A stretch of 64,000 nucleotides of DNA. Source: Schistosoma mansoni (lineage: Eukaryota > Platyhelminthes > Trematoda > Strigeidida > Schistosomatidae). Position 1 is the first letter of the stretch. Each line of letters starts with the position of its first letter. The notes beneath the pieces were generated by a model that was not told the origin of the DNA, made no database searches, and saw only the letters and a list, made by a program, of their open reading frames with translations. The position numbers and the translations under genes were made by a program. Location of the stretch: assembly GCF_000237925.1 (NCBI RefSeq), contig NC_031495.1:35743511-35807510 (forward strand). Reading direction: 5' to 3'. Below, piece after piece: positions 48,805 to 59,029 of the stretch.

Positions 48805-49240
48805 TTACTCTTCTTTCAGAACGTGTTGTTTTAAGTTCATTCTCAGACGCTGACGAAGCATCAACGTGCGTGTCGGGTGAGGTATAACAAGTGTGGGAAC
48901 CGTGTCATTTGATTGTACCGAAGGAAAATCGACGTAAATAGGATTCCCTTCTAAATACGTTGCTTTGATGCGGTCGATGCTGATGTTATCACTAGTTCCG
49001 TTCTTATCGACTGTATAGTACTTAGGTTCGCCATGAAGAACTTTGAAGGGTCCTTCATATTCTGTTTTGAGAGGTCGTCGATGTGAGTCTCGACGTACGA
49101 AGACATGTGTACCATGTCGTATGTCAGGTTGAACGAAAACATCAGTTGATTGCGGTCGAGTGTGAGCAGGTTTAACTGAACGCACTGAGTTTGTAAGCCT
49201 GCTCGTGTAGGAATTCAGATCCGAAATCTTGATTGTCCTT
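48805..49240 (-). mobile_element. Ty3/gypsy integrase C-terminal fragment (CsRn1/Boudicca-like)
   Basis: The minus strand encodes HGTHVFVRRDSHRRPLKTEY, then GPFKVL, SIDRIKATYL and a basic tail, the chromodomain-like end of CsRn1-group integrases. The rest of the polyprotein is absent. It sits between inverted copies of the N and L blocks. Confidence 0.85.
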
Positions 49241-49512
49241 TTTTTTATTACTATATTGTACTTCATAGTAAGGAAAGACGACCAGACGCTGCTGAACATA
49301 GCACGCTGTCAGAAGAGTGTTTACCAACGACCAACTCATTGGGTTTAAACTTCTGTCTGGCCACGTCTTATGGTTTGTCACTACCCCCACCAGGTAGGGA
49401 GTGATGTGTAGCGGTAAATAAATCCCCAAAATGAATAGCTCTGTAAGTGTTCGACATTGGATGCTGACCACATTAGTTTTAATGGACTCAACTAGCTGAA
49501 GGCGCTCGGTCA
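49241..49512 (-). repeat. inverted partial copy of blocks N and L
   Basis: The reverse complement of this stretch matches about 48148-48420. With the copy at 47953-48770 it forms an inverted repeat around the integrase tail. Confidence 0.88.
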
Positions 49513-50450
49513 TGTGGACTATTTGGTGACAAAATATACTCAGAGGAAAAATACCACATGGTTAAATAATTTGTCGAGGTTTCCGTGTGTTTCGCAAGCC
49601 GTTGTATATCATCCGTTTTAGTCCCATTGTTTTTGTTAGTCGTTATGAGATTTATTAATTTCTTTTATAAACTGTTGATCCTCAAGTTAAAATCGTAAGA
49701 CGCGTAGCCATGTGAGAGCATTTCGAAGGGGAGAGCTGACTCTCTCCACACTCGGCGGTACCAGGGCATTTGCGGGCAAATATTTATCCGTAAGATGGTG
49801 TTCGAAGGTAGTTGACAGGAAACCCTGGACCTTGGTTTCGTGTTATTTGGCACTCTTCAGCAAGGTATGCTTGTAATCTTCAGGGAAATGATGCTCCATG
49901 ACGAATTCGATCCCGTGTCGCCCACCTCCACAGTCAGAGACGTAATCACTGAGCTATCCGGGCCGCACAACACTACAGTGACCAATAAGAGATATGTCGA
50001 AATAGGCTCTAACTATGATTCTGATTAATACACTGACCTCGACCGAGGAGTATGCACGTATCAGTACACCTATGACTATCAGACTTTCAAAATGAATGAA
50101 ATTGTCAACACCCATTTATTTCTATCTGTGGCTAAACTACATATTGACACTAACCAGCCGTAAAACAATATTTTAAATTTAGAGGACGAGAAACGTATCC
50201 TTAACACTCTTAAACCAGTACTCAAGTTAGTGAGAAAACCTTCCAGTTACCCCTATACAGAACAATGTCATGCACGTAATTTAAGTCATTGTCTTATCGT
50301 AGCAGATAAAACTCTAGAAACGTTAGGCAAGGGAGGTATTACTTCCACTGAATTGAATTCAATTAAAGCAATCAAAGTAGTATTGATGCGTAATTAAACG
50401 ATCAGTACCGGAAAAAATACTCAGAGGAAAAATATCACTGTGCTTTTTAA
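49513..50450 (+). repeat. second copy of the X/Y/Z repeat unit, inverted relative to 38 kb
   Basis: 49513-50150 is block Y (with the SINE, inverted), 50151-50340 is block X and 50341-50450 is block Z. Identity to the 38-39 kb copy is very high. The LTR at 38140-38455 is absent here. Confidence 0.85.
50182..50397 (+). CDS. unrecognised coding tail within the repeat unit
   Basis: 72 codons including the stop, starting [20 protein letters not shown] and ending VVLMRN. An AG acceptor-like site (TTTAAATTTAG) precedes it, and the frame is closed by a stop a little upstream. The same frame is split over blocks X and Z in the 38-39 kb copy with only a few changes. I do not recognise the family. It could be the C-terminal end of a transposon protein or a host gene exon captured by the repeat. 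Confidence 0.4.
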   Translation, partial: EDEKRILNTLKPVLKLVRKPSSYPYTEQCHARNLSHCLIVADKTLETLGKGGITSTELNSIKAIKVVLMRN

Positions 50451-51700
50451 ATAGAATGCTCAGGTTGACGAAGTTCCACTAGAAGACTTAATTTACCACC
50501 TTACAAGTAGGCAGACATTTTGAACCCCCTTGATGAATCACTTCCATTACGTTAGTTCATTGTAGGGACGTATGTCTTGTTTAAATCCCTTAGTTTTCAT
50601 TTTATTGTGGCGGTACATAGCCTTCATTTTCGTGTCTTAGATTCTTTGGTCTTTTTAATTTTCGGTTGACTCATTTATGCCAGTATAATTCTTATTGTAT
50701 TTTACATACAACATCTCACTACTTGCTTTCCTTGCCAATGACGGTTTTCATCCTAAGTTTTGGACCACATCAGAGGACGATTTAACATAGTATTATGTTT
50801 ATTATTGATAGCATGACAAATAACTTCTTCAAAATCAGCTCAAAAATAGTTAGCTTTGTATTCTTTGTCATGTTATGATCTTGTGACTCACCACTGCGTC
50901 ATTTTACCCTGTATCAACGGTCAAGCTATGATTTGAAGCTATGAATTGTTCTAAAAGAGTTCGCAAGTGACTTCCTTAGCCTAATTTGACACAGACCAAG
51001 CTTTAGTTTGCCACTAAACTTATTAGTACTTAATGCCATTTTAGCCTCTACCGTTTATCTCATCGTATTAACCTGATTCTGTGAGAAATGTGGCAGTTAT
51101 ATTTCATTTTACCAAGCGAATCATAAATCACGTCCCGTTTCACTTAGTACGGACTCATTTCGCTTAGATGACTTCCGTATTTCTCAGCGTTAAGTCACCG
51201 GTTCTTTCAATTAGGAACCTACTTACATTTGACAAGAGGAAAATAAGTGAATTGTGAAGTACTGTTTCAAGTTTCTTCCGGAAAGACTCCTGGCAAGTTT
51301 TTTTGACTACCTTACACGACAGCAAACTCCGACACTACTACTCGTAAAAGGTTTCCCTAGTCTAGTCTACTGTGTTAGGCTCTAATTCCCGAGTATCCTC
51401 TAAATTCTGCGTTAGAATAGTTTAAGTAGCGAATGTAAGACCATTATACTAAGGGGTGTCGCCACGAATAAAGCCGCTTCTTACGAATGGCAAAACAAAA
51501 AATTTTTGAGCTAGATGTGTCCTTGTTTAGATGCTTAAGTCCCCGACTGGGCTTGAATTGTGTTACTGAATTTAATCCCTAAAAATAAGTCTTGACCATG
51601 ATCTAATTAGAAAAGTGAGAACTTAACAGTCCTCTTATATAAGAACTCTCGTCTAAATTAGAGCGAATAGTTTCACAGTATTTGAGCGCCGAGTTGATGT
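50451..51700. other. no feature seen
   Basis: Intergenic DNA upstream of the palindrome. No credible exon or repeat recognised. Confidence 0.45.
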
Positions 51701-51877
51701 AAGACATTAAATAGGAATAATATATATTTGTGAAATCTCAGCGAATAAATTTGTAGTAAATCCAACGTTTCGCCTGGCAATCTGGTCCAAGCTTTTTCAA
51801 GGAATTATTAGATATAATTTACTACAAATTCATTCGCTGAGGTTTTACAAATATATATTATTCCTATTTAATGTCTT
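51701..51877. repeat. 61-bp-arm palindrome with hammerhead-like motif (Penelope-like terminus?)
   Basis: Arms 51701-51761 and 51817-51877 are reverse complements at 58 of 61 positions, around a 55-base spacer. On the minus strand the spacer reads AAGCTTGGACCAGATTGCCA then GGCGAAACGTTGGATTT. This gives a stem GCTTGG/CCAGGC (one G-U) followed by GAAAC, in the layout of hammerhead-like motifs of Penelope-like element termini. The CUGANGA part is degenerate. Confidence 0.6.
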
Positions 51878-52500
51878 AACAGTCCTCTGTTGTCAAGATT
51901 TTCATCTTTTACAGGTGCTTCTCCAGAGATCTATACGATTGCGGTAGGATGAAAAATCATTTCGCCATTCTGTGACTTGAATCAACCGTCCACTGCTTTG
52001 TTTCTAGTAGTTGTAGTTCATGCGATGGTCACCAATCTGCTAGCATATTCATGCACATATATGACAAGTAACATGCGTCTAATGGTAATAGACATCCTTG
52101 ATTTTGTGTTACTAAATTCAATAGAATTTACTTTACTAGGATAAAGGTTTATACATTGTAATGAGACAAGCGTACAAACGACAGTTCTGGTACCGATCAC
52201 TCCTGTATTTGTTAATTGTCGGCCGTAGATAAAAACTGTTGTCAAATCTCTCAAGTTAATTGACTCGTTTCTTGATTTGGCACCCTAAAACTTCACAGCC
52301 CGGTAAACTTTCAGTCTAGTAGGGGTTTTGTATAGAAACGTAGCTGTCATTACCTCTTGTATCGTGATCGTGTGCAGGTCCGTAGTTCGTTTCAGATTTT
52401 ATGGGCATAATAGATCCATTAGTTTCCACTTAGAGTACATAGTTTTGTATTTATTCTTAGAGAATGAAGTAAATTTTATGTTTTCTGTTTTAATTTTTAG

Positions 52501-52572
52501 GATTCCAAGTCATATTACTTTCAATCTCCACATAATAATAATACATTTCAGGCCATTAGAATGAATTCTAAG
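52501..52572 (+). CDS. SMARCE1: SMARCE1 exon (upstream of the HMG exon)
   Basis: TTTTTAG acceptor. 24 codons, [20 protein letters not shown] then MNSK, phase 0, leading to SDMRVPKPP. Comparable in position and Asn/Tyr content to the region before the HMG box in other SMARCE1 proteins. Confidence 0.65.
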
Positions 52573-55500
52573 GTACTAAACATTTTTTATCTAATCCTAC
52601 CTCAGAGTGATATGCGTGTACCTAAACCTCCCAAACCCCCTGAAAAACCATTAATGCCATACATGCGCTATAGTCGAAAGGTTTGGGAGCAAGTTAAAAA
52701 CTCGAACCCACATCTTAAGTTGTGGGAAGTCGGAAAAATTATTGGGCAAATGTGGCGTGAGCTTCCTGATGATGAAAAACTACTGTATGTCGAAGAGTAC
52801 GATACTGAGAAAACCCAATACACGGAATTGCTACGGCAGTACCATAGTTCACCAGCATATCAGGCGTGGTTGGTGGCAAAGGAAAGAGGTATTGTATTTT
52901 AATAACTTCCAATATTATTCTTTAGCTGAGAAAAGCATGGAAGAACAAGACCAAGAGCGCAGGCAATCAATTTTAAGGTCGAGAGACCGTGGAAATGAAC
53001 TTCCTCAAGGTGATTTAAGGGAGTCATATATACTAGAAGATAACGAAGAAGGTAATCTCTGCTTCTCGTATTTTAGCTTTAAATTACATTATTGGATATG
53101 AGCGCCAAAATATACTAAGGGATTTCAGGTATTCAGTCAGTCAGCTACAACCTAGGACCAGGCACAAATATATATCAGTCCAAATTGCCATACCTTATTA
53201 GCACAACAAGATAAACACCGAATTCATAATAGTTAATTTAATGGTGGTAATATATATTTCACCTAGTAACATACTACTCTTAGTAGTGATATAGTGTGTT
53301 GGATCTGTACATTTCAAGCCTCGTGCCGTCAGCAAAAACCTATGAGCAAGATGGTGTGCTATTTTTAGGGTCGAACTTTTGTAGCCCTCTTCTTTCACTC
53401 TGAAAAGAGAGCGTCGCTGAAGGTACTGATTGTTCAAGTAGAGCACCTTATTACCGTCACACCTAAACGTTTAGTCGTACGATTTCACCCTCAAACAATT
53501 ACTTGCTACTTTTATGTTAACTGCTCTGGAACAATTCTATTTGACGTGGTAGGACCTAAGAATTGGACGTTGCAACCAATACAGTTCGATTGGGTCATCA
53601 CAATATTCAAGCTGTATCACCGACTTAAGGTAATTTCTACTGTCGAGTTAGGAATTTCGATTTATATTGCTACAAATCAGTCTCAATGTCAGTATTCCCC
53701 TCATACATATCTTTTCATTCCATCTTCCCAAACCATATCCTTGATGTTTAGGTTTCCCCACTATCATCGGTACTACAGTTATCTCGACTCCTTTGTTTCT
53801 GATCTTATGCTGCTGTACCATGGCAGTTTGTCCTAAATGAATTTGTGCCAGGTTCTACGTTGGTTATGAATGATTGGTGGTTTGTATGTGTACAATGTCC
53901 GTGAGCGTGAATAGACCTTGGAAATATGACGAATAATTATACGTAACAAACCTACTTTTTACTTGGATGTTTATTTTTATCATAGATACTGAAGACCAAT
54001 TTACCGCGAAGCATGTAGCGGCCGCTCGTTTTCAGAGAAATCATCGTCTCATGCAAGAAGTTTTAAGTGATACGAGACTCCCTGATCCTGGTCAACTAAT
54101 CACCCAAAGCCGTCTTAACACTTTGCGCTTGCAAGTAGAGCAACTGAAAAACCATAAGCGCAATTTATGTCAAGAGATTGAAGGGTGTGAAGCAAGACAT
54201 CAAGCCAAAGTACAGCGCATTCGTGAAGAATCTGAACGTTTTCGATTAGACTATCAAAAAACAACAACAGCAAGGCCAGTCATCACTGAGTCTCAGTTTG
54301 CCGATATGATAATTAAAGCGAAGTATGATATGCAGCGTGAAGAGGAGGAGCGTAAGACTCGTTATTTGGCGGAATTAGAAATCAGACGCAAGCGTCAACA
54401 GCAGCGGCAGCAGAGAGAAGCGGAGTTATTGGAATCTGAACGCAGACGTCAATTACTACATCAGCAACAGTTGCAGCAAGTTCATATGAGACCGAATCAG
54501 GCAGTCCCACCACACAACGACCCGAATATTCACTTTGGTGACCGCTCATTAGAAAGACTGATAGCACAGGTATTTACTTTATCATAATCATTCTGAGTTT
54601 TTGCCTTCATCGTTTCTAACTAATTTCGTTATTACAATATACCTCGTGTACTTACATACCTGTCATTGACTATTCACTTGGCTCTAGGTTCCGATTAGAG
54701 TAAAAGCTATTTCAGGGTATCCAGACATAAAAAAGACCAGTCCATCAACAAAACTTTTGAAAGTAATCTAAACATCTGGTTTCCAGAAGATATTTCAGGT
54801 GTTTTTTTATGGCCATAGGTAAAGGTTCATCAGAGTTCTTGCTTCATCCATCTATGAACTCCACTGTATGATCAGAATTTGTTTATCAACTTCATGCACC
54901 AGCCGTCTAAGTCATAGTAATAATCGGTCGACACTCCAGATCCATCTGGTAATTGTAAGGGTTTATTGCTTGGTTATCTATGTCCACTTCAATGTTCCTG
55001 GTAGACTTATTACCTGGAAAGTATGCTATCATACACTAAATTAAATTTTCGAGATTCTCATTATTTGATTCCAGTGACTAGTATTCCCCAACATGGATGG
55101 CTTCTCTTGTTTATGTATTAATTTGATCGACTTACTTGCAACATCTAAATGATGGCAATTTTACTGATACTGAATATGTTTTATTGTAGATCGTTCAAAA
55201 CATCATGCTTCATGTACACACCTTTATTTAGTCTGTTTGCGCTTTATATACGTCCTCTTTGTCAGTTAGTTGATCCTCCTGAGTTTTTAAAACAAATAAT
55301 ATATTGATTTATTACAGTCACATTACACTCTTATGTGTCAATGCTTCTGACTGAATGTTTGTAAAATTGTCTTTATTTTCTGTTTATATCTTGTTCATCG
55401 GTTGTTCTACTCAGTATGTCTTGTTCAGTTCAATCAGTGTTCTGTGGTTACACTTTAAAGATGAATTTCTTGATAAATATTATTTGACCACTTTTTTGGA

Positions 55501-58500
55501 TATAGTTTTATATATATTGGCTGTTAACTGTTTTTATTAGGACAAAAAAGAAGATACGAATTCACAACCCCCACAAAAGTTGCCTTCTGCTTCAGCCAAT
55601 TTATTGTGTCCTGCAAATCATCCGAAAGCAGCTTCAGAAATTGGACATGAAATCAACCCAGGAATGTATACTGGAATGGGAAATACATTCACACAACCAG
55701 TTACTCAAAGTTCATCGCAAAGGTTTCCTCAGTCCGGTCATACACAACACCACTATCCACCCCCACTACATTATGTACCCAACGCCGCGACACCAGCAAA
55801 TCCACCCGTTTTAATTCATCAGCGTAGTCCGGTCCCAAATATACAACAAGCAGCACAAAACAACACAGGTAAACCAAATGCAGTATCTTTAAGCCGTACC
55901 AAGAAAGTTCCTTCATCTGCATCTTCTACTTCATCGGCCTCTTCTGCTTCATCAACATCCTCAAAAAAGAAAAAGGTTGATTCAGACCTTGTTAAGGATG
56001 CTGCTGTAACCACAACTAGTCAGGATATACGGGAACGACCTATTTCTCGGTCTGGCGAAGGAGTAATGGATCAGACTAAACCTGGTGACTTCGGTATGAC
56101 TCCTGGACAGTCCAACGAATTTCAGCAAGGATGTACAGCCCAGTCAAGGCAACTTATTACTTCTCAATATCAACCGGTCCCACCTCCTGCTAACCCCGTC
56201 GTTCCTGCACAAATTTCGGGGGGCCCGGTGCAGACGCCCTACTGCTACGAAATCGGCATTGGGAATCCATCGAACCCCACTTTGTCTGCTGGCACTTATT
56301 ACCATCAACCTGTCTCCGTTTCTAATCCTGTCGGCTACTCTCATCCTCGCCCTCAGTTTTCACAACACACTCCCTACAATACCGTACAGTATCATTCAGT
56401 TCCGCCACAACAATCTGCGGAGCATCCACCTCCCCCACCAATGTATATTCAGCACATGCCACAACAGTCTCATGTTCCTCAGCTTGTCCCACCGATGGTA
56501 GGACCCACTCAACATCCTTCAAGCCATATTCCACCCCAGCAACACAACTCAAATAACTGGCATCATGGTGGTCCACCACCTTATTCGCCACATTATGGTC
56601 AACCCCGCTACCCAGTTTTAGGTGGCTCAGTGGGATACCCAATGCAGCCTCCGAGAAATTTCGGTCCCAATTCCAGCGGTTATTCAATGCCTCACTATCT
56701 TGTTGGTCAACACGGCCCTCAAACCCACCCACATCAAAATATTTCATCGGTACCTGTTTCTATCCAGGAAGGCCCTGCTGCTTCTCAGCCAATTCCGGCA
56801 CCACCGCCGTATCAACAACAGCAGCAGCCGAATTCTGTCGTCAGTTATTGGCCTACACAACAACAGGTGCCTCCAGACTATGTTCAGAGTCAACATCCAT
56901 CTCATTACATGCCCGGATCCCAGACTGAACCAGTCGTCCCAAATCAACAAACTCTGTCATCTGTTGATAACGTCCATCCGTGCTCTACTATGTCGGTGTC
57001 CTCTGCAGATGTTGGCATGGGTCAAATGGTGTCTAACCAGTCTCAAGGAGCCAATATTTATTACCAAGGTAGATGATTTTTCTATGTGTTTATACAGTTC
57101 ATTAAAGTGGACTGAATTGTTTCACTGCCTTGAAACCGTTACAAATTAAATCTTAGGTTGCCTATACATAGATATTGGTCTCAGTATCAAATAGAGAGCC
57201 TTCCAAACCGCAGATTACTTTCTAATCCATCGTCTACCATAGTTAAAGGTATAAAGTTACTTATAAAGATTATACGCAGCATGTTGATACAAGTTTCATA
57301 CTCTTTTTTGCTGTAAGCCATGCATGACACCCACCTTGATAGAACCAGTGAGTATTATTCGTACTCAATAATTGTATCAACTAATGAGACTGTGCTCGAA
57401 AGCATAAGTAGTTAGTAACCATTATAATGTGGATCTCAGGTGTTTAAGACACACAGAAAGACTTTTAGCTCCAAGGGTTGATATAACGAGGTATAAAGCA
57501 TATGCTAAAAATGTGCAACTCAAAACTTATCTAAAAATTTAGCACATCTTTCAATTTATATTTTACTATAAAGCTGGTACTAGATTATACTTATCCAAGA
57601 TGAAATCTGTCCACATATTCGTTACCATTTTTGTCCAGTTTTGCCTATATTTGGCAGCAAGATGTATTCGATATAGTCATGTTTTTGTCGTAAGTTTTAT
57701 CTAACAAGTTAATAATTTCCCTTAATCATTTATCAGGAGTGCAGTCATCAGCAGTTGTTTGTTATATTTAGATCATGGTATTCTCATACTAAAGTTTAAA
57801 TAATCTACAACACCAGGTTCTTACCTTAGCTGGCTGCAAAAAGTAGTTCAGCTTTGAGATAGTTCTCTTTCCGTACTAACTTTAGATAGAGAAATGTTTG
57901 GCTAATCCCCGAAACCAACTACCTAAACAAAAATCTTGTCCTTATTAGTGCTTAACATTAAGATGATTCCCCTTATTTCTAATGGGAAATCGCTACCGTT
58001 GAAATCCAAACATATCGAAAGTAAGATAACCAGTAATATTGAATGGTCGTCTCATTTCACCACCCATGAAATGAGATTAAGAATTTAGATTTATTCTTAT
58101 GAAGTTAGTAGGTTCTTTGCGAGATTCAAAAATTCTAGGTTTGATCCATGGTGGAACACAATGCGGACTATTGAGACTAAACCGTACAGCTTACTTATTG
58201 ATGGAGTATGTACCGTCTGAATCAAAGGAACTGATTCCCAGTTATCGGTTTGGTGAAAATCTGTGGCTTATTTGTTGAAATATGATGAGTGACTAGTTGA
58301 CAAATCCTTTACTGAATCTCATAGTTCAATTAGAGACTCAGAGGCTGTTGGATTAGTTCCTTAGGTTTTCCATTTCAACATGGGTAGCAATACGTATACT
58401 TTTGAAATCTTAAAAATATATTTATTGACGCCAATTTCTTCCTAGGTTGTCCTGTACCACCATATACCCATGGTAGTAATGTGGGGCCCAGTGGATTTTA

Positions 58501-58774
58501 TTCTGTACCACCACAACATTACACGCCTCATCAACACAGTGGTCATTCTTGGTCTGGTTATTCTAATTCTGGTCCTTCACAAGTCCCAGCCTATCCACAG
58601 TCACAGCAACATGCACACCAGTCGCCTCAATGCAGTACGGGTGCTTCTTATCCTATTTCCCAAATATCAGCAAAACCGGACCAAACTGCGGCAACCGTTC
58701 CTGGGGATAATTCAACTAGCGTTGGTGCCTCTGGAGGTTCTAATAGTCAACCGTCATCTACAAATGACAAATGA
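52501..58774 (+). CDS. SMARCE1: SMARCE1/BAF57 homologue (SWI/SNF subunit), 5' end not found
   Basis: HMG-box subunit of BAF/SWI-SNF chromatin remodelling complexes, acting in the nucleus. Exons: 52501-52572, 52606-52888, 52926-53051, 53986-54569, 55541-57068 and 58446-58774, with GT/AG sites and consistent phases, at least 973 residues. The signature is [20 protein letters not shown] followed by [20 protein letters not shown] and SPAYQAWL, the SMARCE1 HMG box. The next exons carry [15 protein letters not shown] and a Glu/Arg/Gln-rich coiled coil, as in the vertebrate protein (about 411 residues). The remaining 600 or so residues are Pro/Gln/His/Ser-rich and have no vertebrate counterpart. Introns of 33 and 37 bp lie near the 5' end, the others are 0.9-1.4 kb. 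The first exon or exons with the start codon lie upstream and were not identified. Confidence 0.93.
52606..52888 (+). CDS. SMARCE1: SMARCE1 HMG-box exon
   Basis: Acceptor CCTCAG, donor AGAG|GTATTG. Encodes nearly the whole HMG box and [13 protein letters not shown]. Confidence 0.95.
52926..53051 (+). CDS. SMARCE1: SMARCE1 exon after the HMG box
   Basis: TTTAG acceptor after a 37-bp intron. Encodes [20 protein letters not shown] to EDNEE, like the vertebrate AEAALEEESRQRQ segment. Donor GTAATC, phase 1. Confidence 0.92.
53136..53290 (-). mobile_element. 3' tail of an SR3/Perere-3-type LINE in a SMARCE1 intron
   Basis: The minus strand carries the LINE end ...GTGCTAATAAGGTATGGCAA, then GGACTGATA and GACTGACTGA. 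The same tail is at 60620-60692 and 62918-63260. No coding part remains. Confidence 0.65.
53291..53985. other. SMARCE1 intron, no feature seen
   Basis: No exon-like or named repeat seen. It may include further decayed LINE 3' sequence. Confidence 0.5.
53986..54569 (+). CDS. SMARCE1: SMARCE1 coiled-coil exon
   Basis: ATAG acceptor, starts [21 protein letters not shown] long charged coiled coil follows ([20 protein letters not shown]). Donor CAG|GTATTT, phase 0. Confidence 0.95.
54570..55540. other. SMARCE1 intron
   Basis: 971 bp of AT-rich sequence, no further feature. Confidence 0.7.
55541..57068 (+). CDS. SMARCE1: SMARCE1 Pro/Gln-rich exon
   Basis: TTATTAG acceptor, starts [17 protein letters not shown]. 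509 codons plus one base. Includes a Ser-rich patch ending in KKKK (about 55905-55975) and long Pro/Gln/His/Tyr stretches. Donor AAG|GTAGAT. Probably disordered. Confidence 0.9.
57069..58445. other. SMARCE1 last intron
   Basis: 1377 bp of AT-rich sequence, no further feature. Confidence 0.7.
58446..58774 (+). CDS. SMARCE1: SMARCE1 last exon
   Basis: CTTCCTAG acceptor. Starts (G)[20 protein letters not shown], continues the Pro/Gln/Ser-rich tail and stops after SSTNDK. Confidence 0.92.
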
Positions 58775-58923
58775 CTGTTTTTATGTCAATTTTAAAGTCC
58801 TATTATCTGTCTTAATATTTTGTTTTTAGTAGTGTAAATTATATTTCCTAAATGGTCAATATTATTTTTAAAACTCAGTGGTATGATAACGTTTTAACAC
58901 TCCGGTATCAGGTCAGCATAATA

Positions 58924-58965
58924 AATAAAATGAGTTCTCCTGAGTCATCTCAAGTCTCAAATAAA
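58924..58965 (+). terminator. SMARCE1: polyadenylation signals of SMARCE1
   Basis: AATAAA at 58924-58929 and again at 58960-58965, 150-190 bp after the stop codon and before the LINE insertion. Confidence 0.65.
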
Positions 58966-59029
58966 GTCTTAAATCCTCAAGGAAAGTGATTAACTTGTGT
59001 CTAGTTCTAATTAAATCTTATCTCGCCAC

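Noticed and set aside
48805-49513. Long minus-strand frames read as one host protein
   Set aside because: One part is an integrase tail and the other is noncoding LTR-block sequence.
51915-51945. Possible 5' exon of SMARCE1 after TTTTACAG
   Set aside because: A 29-bp open stretch with a fair acceptor and GTAGG donor, but no similarity to any SMARCE1 start. Too short to support.
53546-53836. 96-codon open frame in a SMARCE1 intron
   Set aside because: No domain. It lies between well-supported exons and is not needed for the gene's frame.
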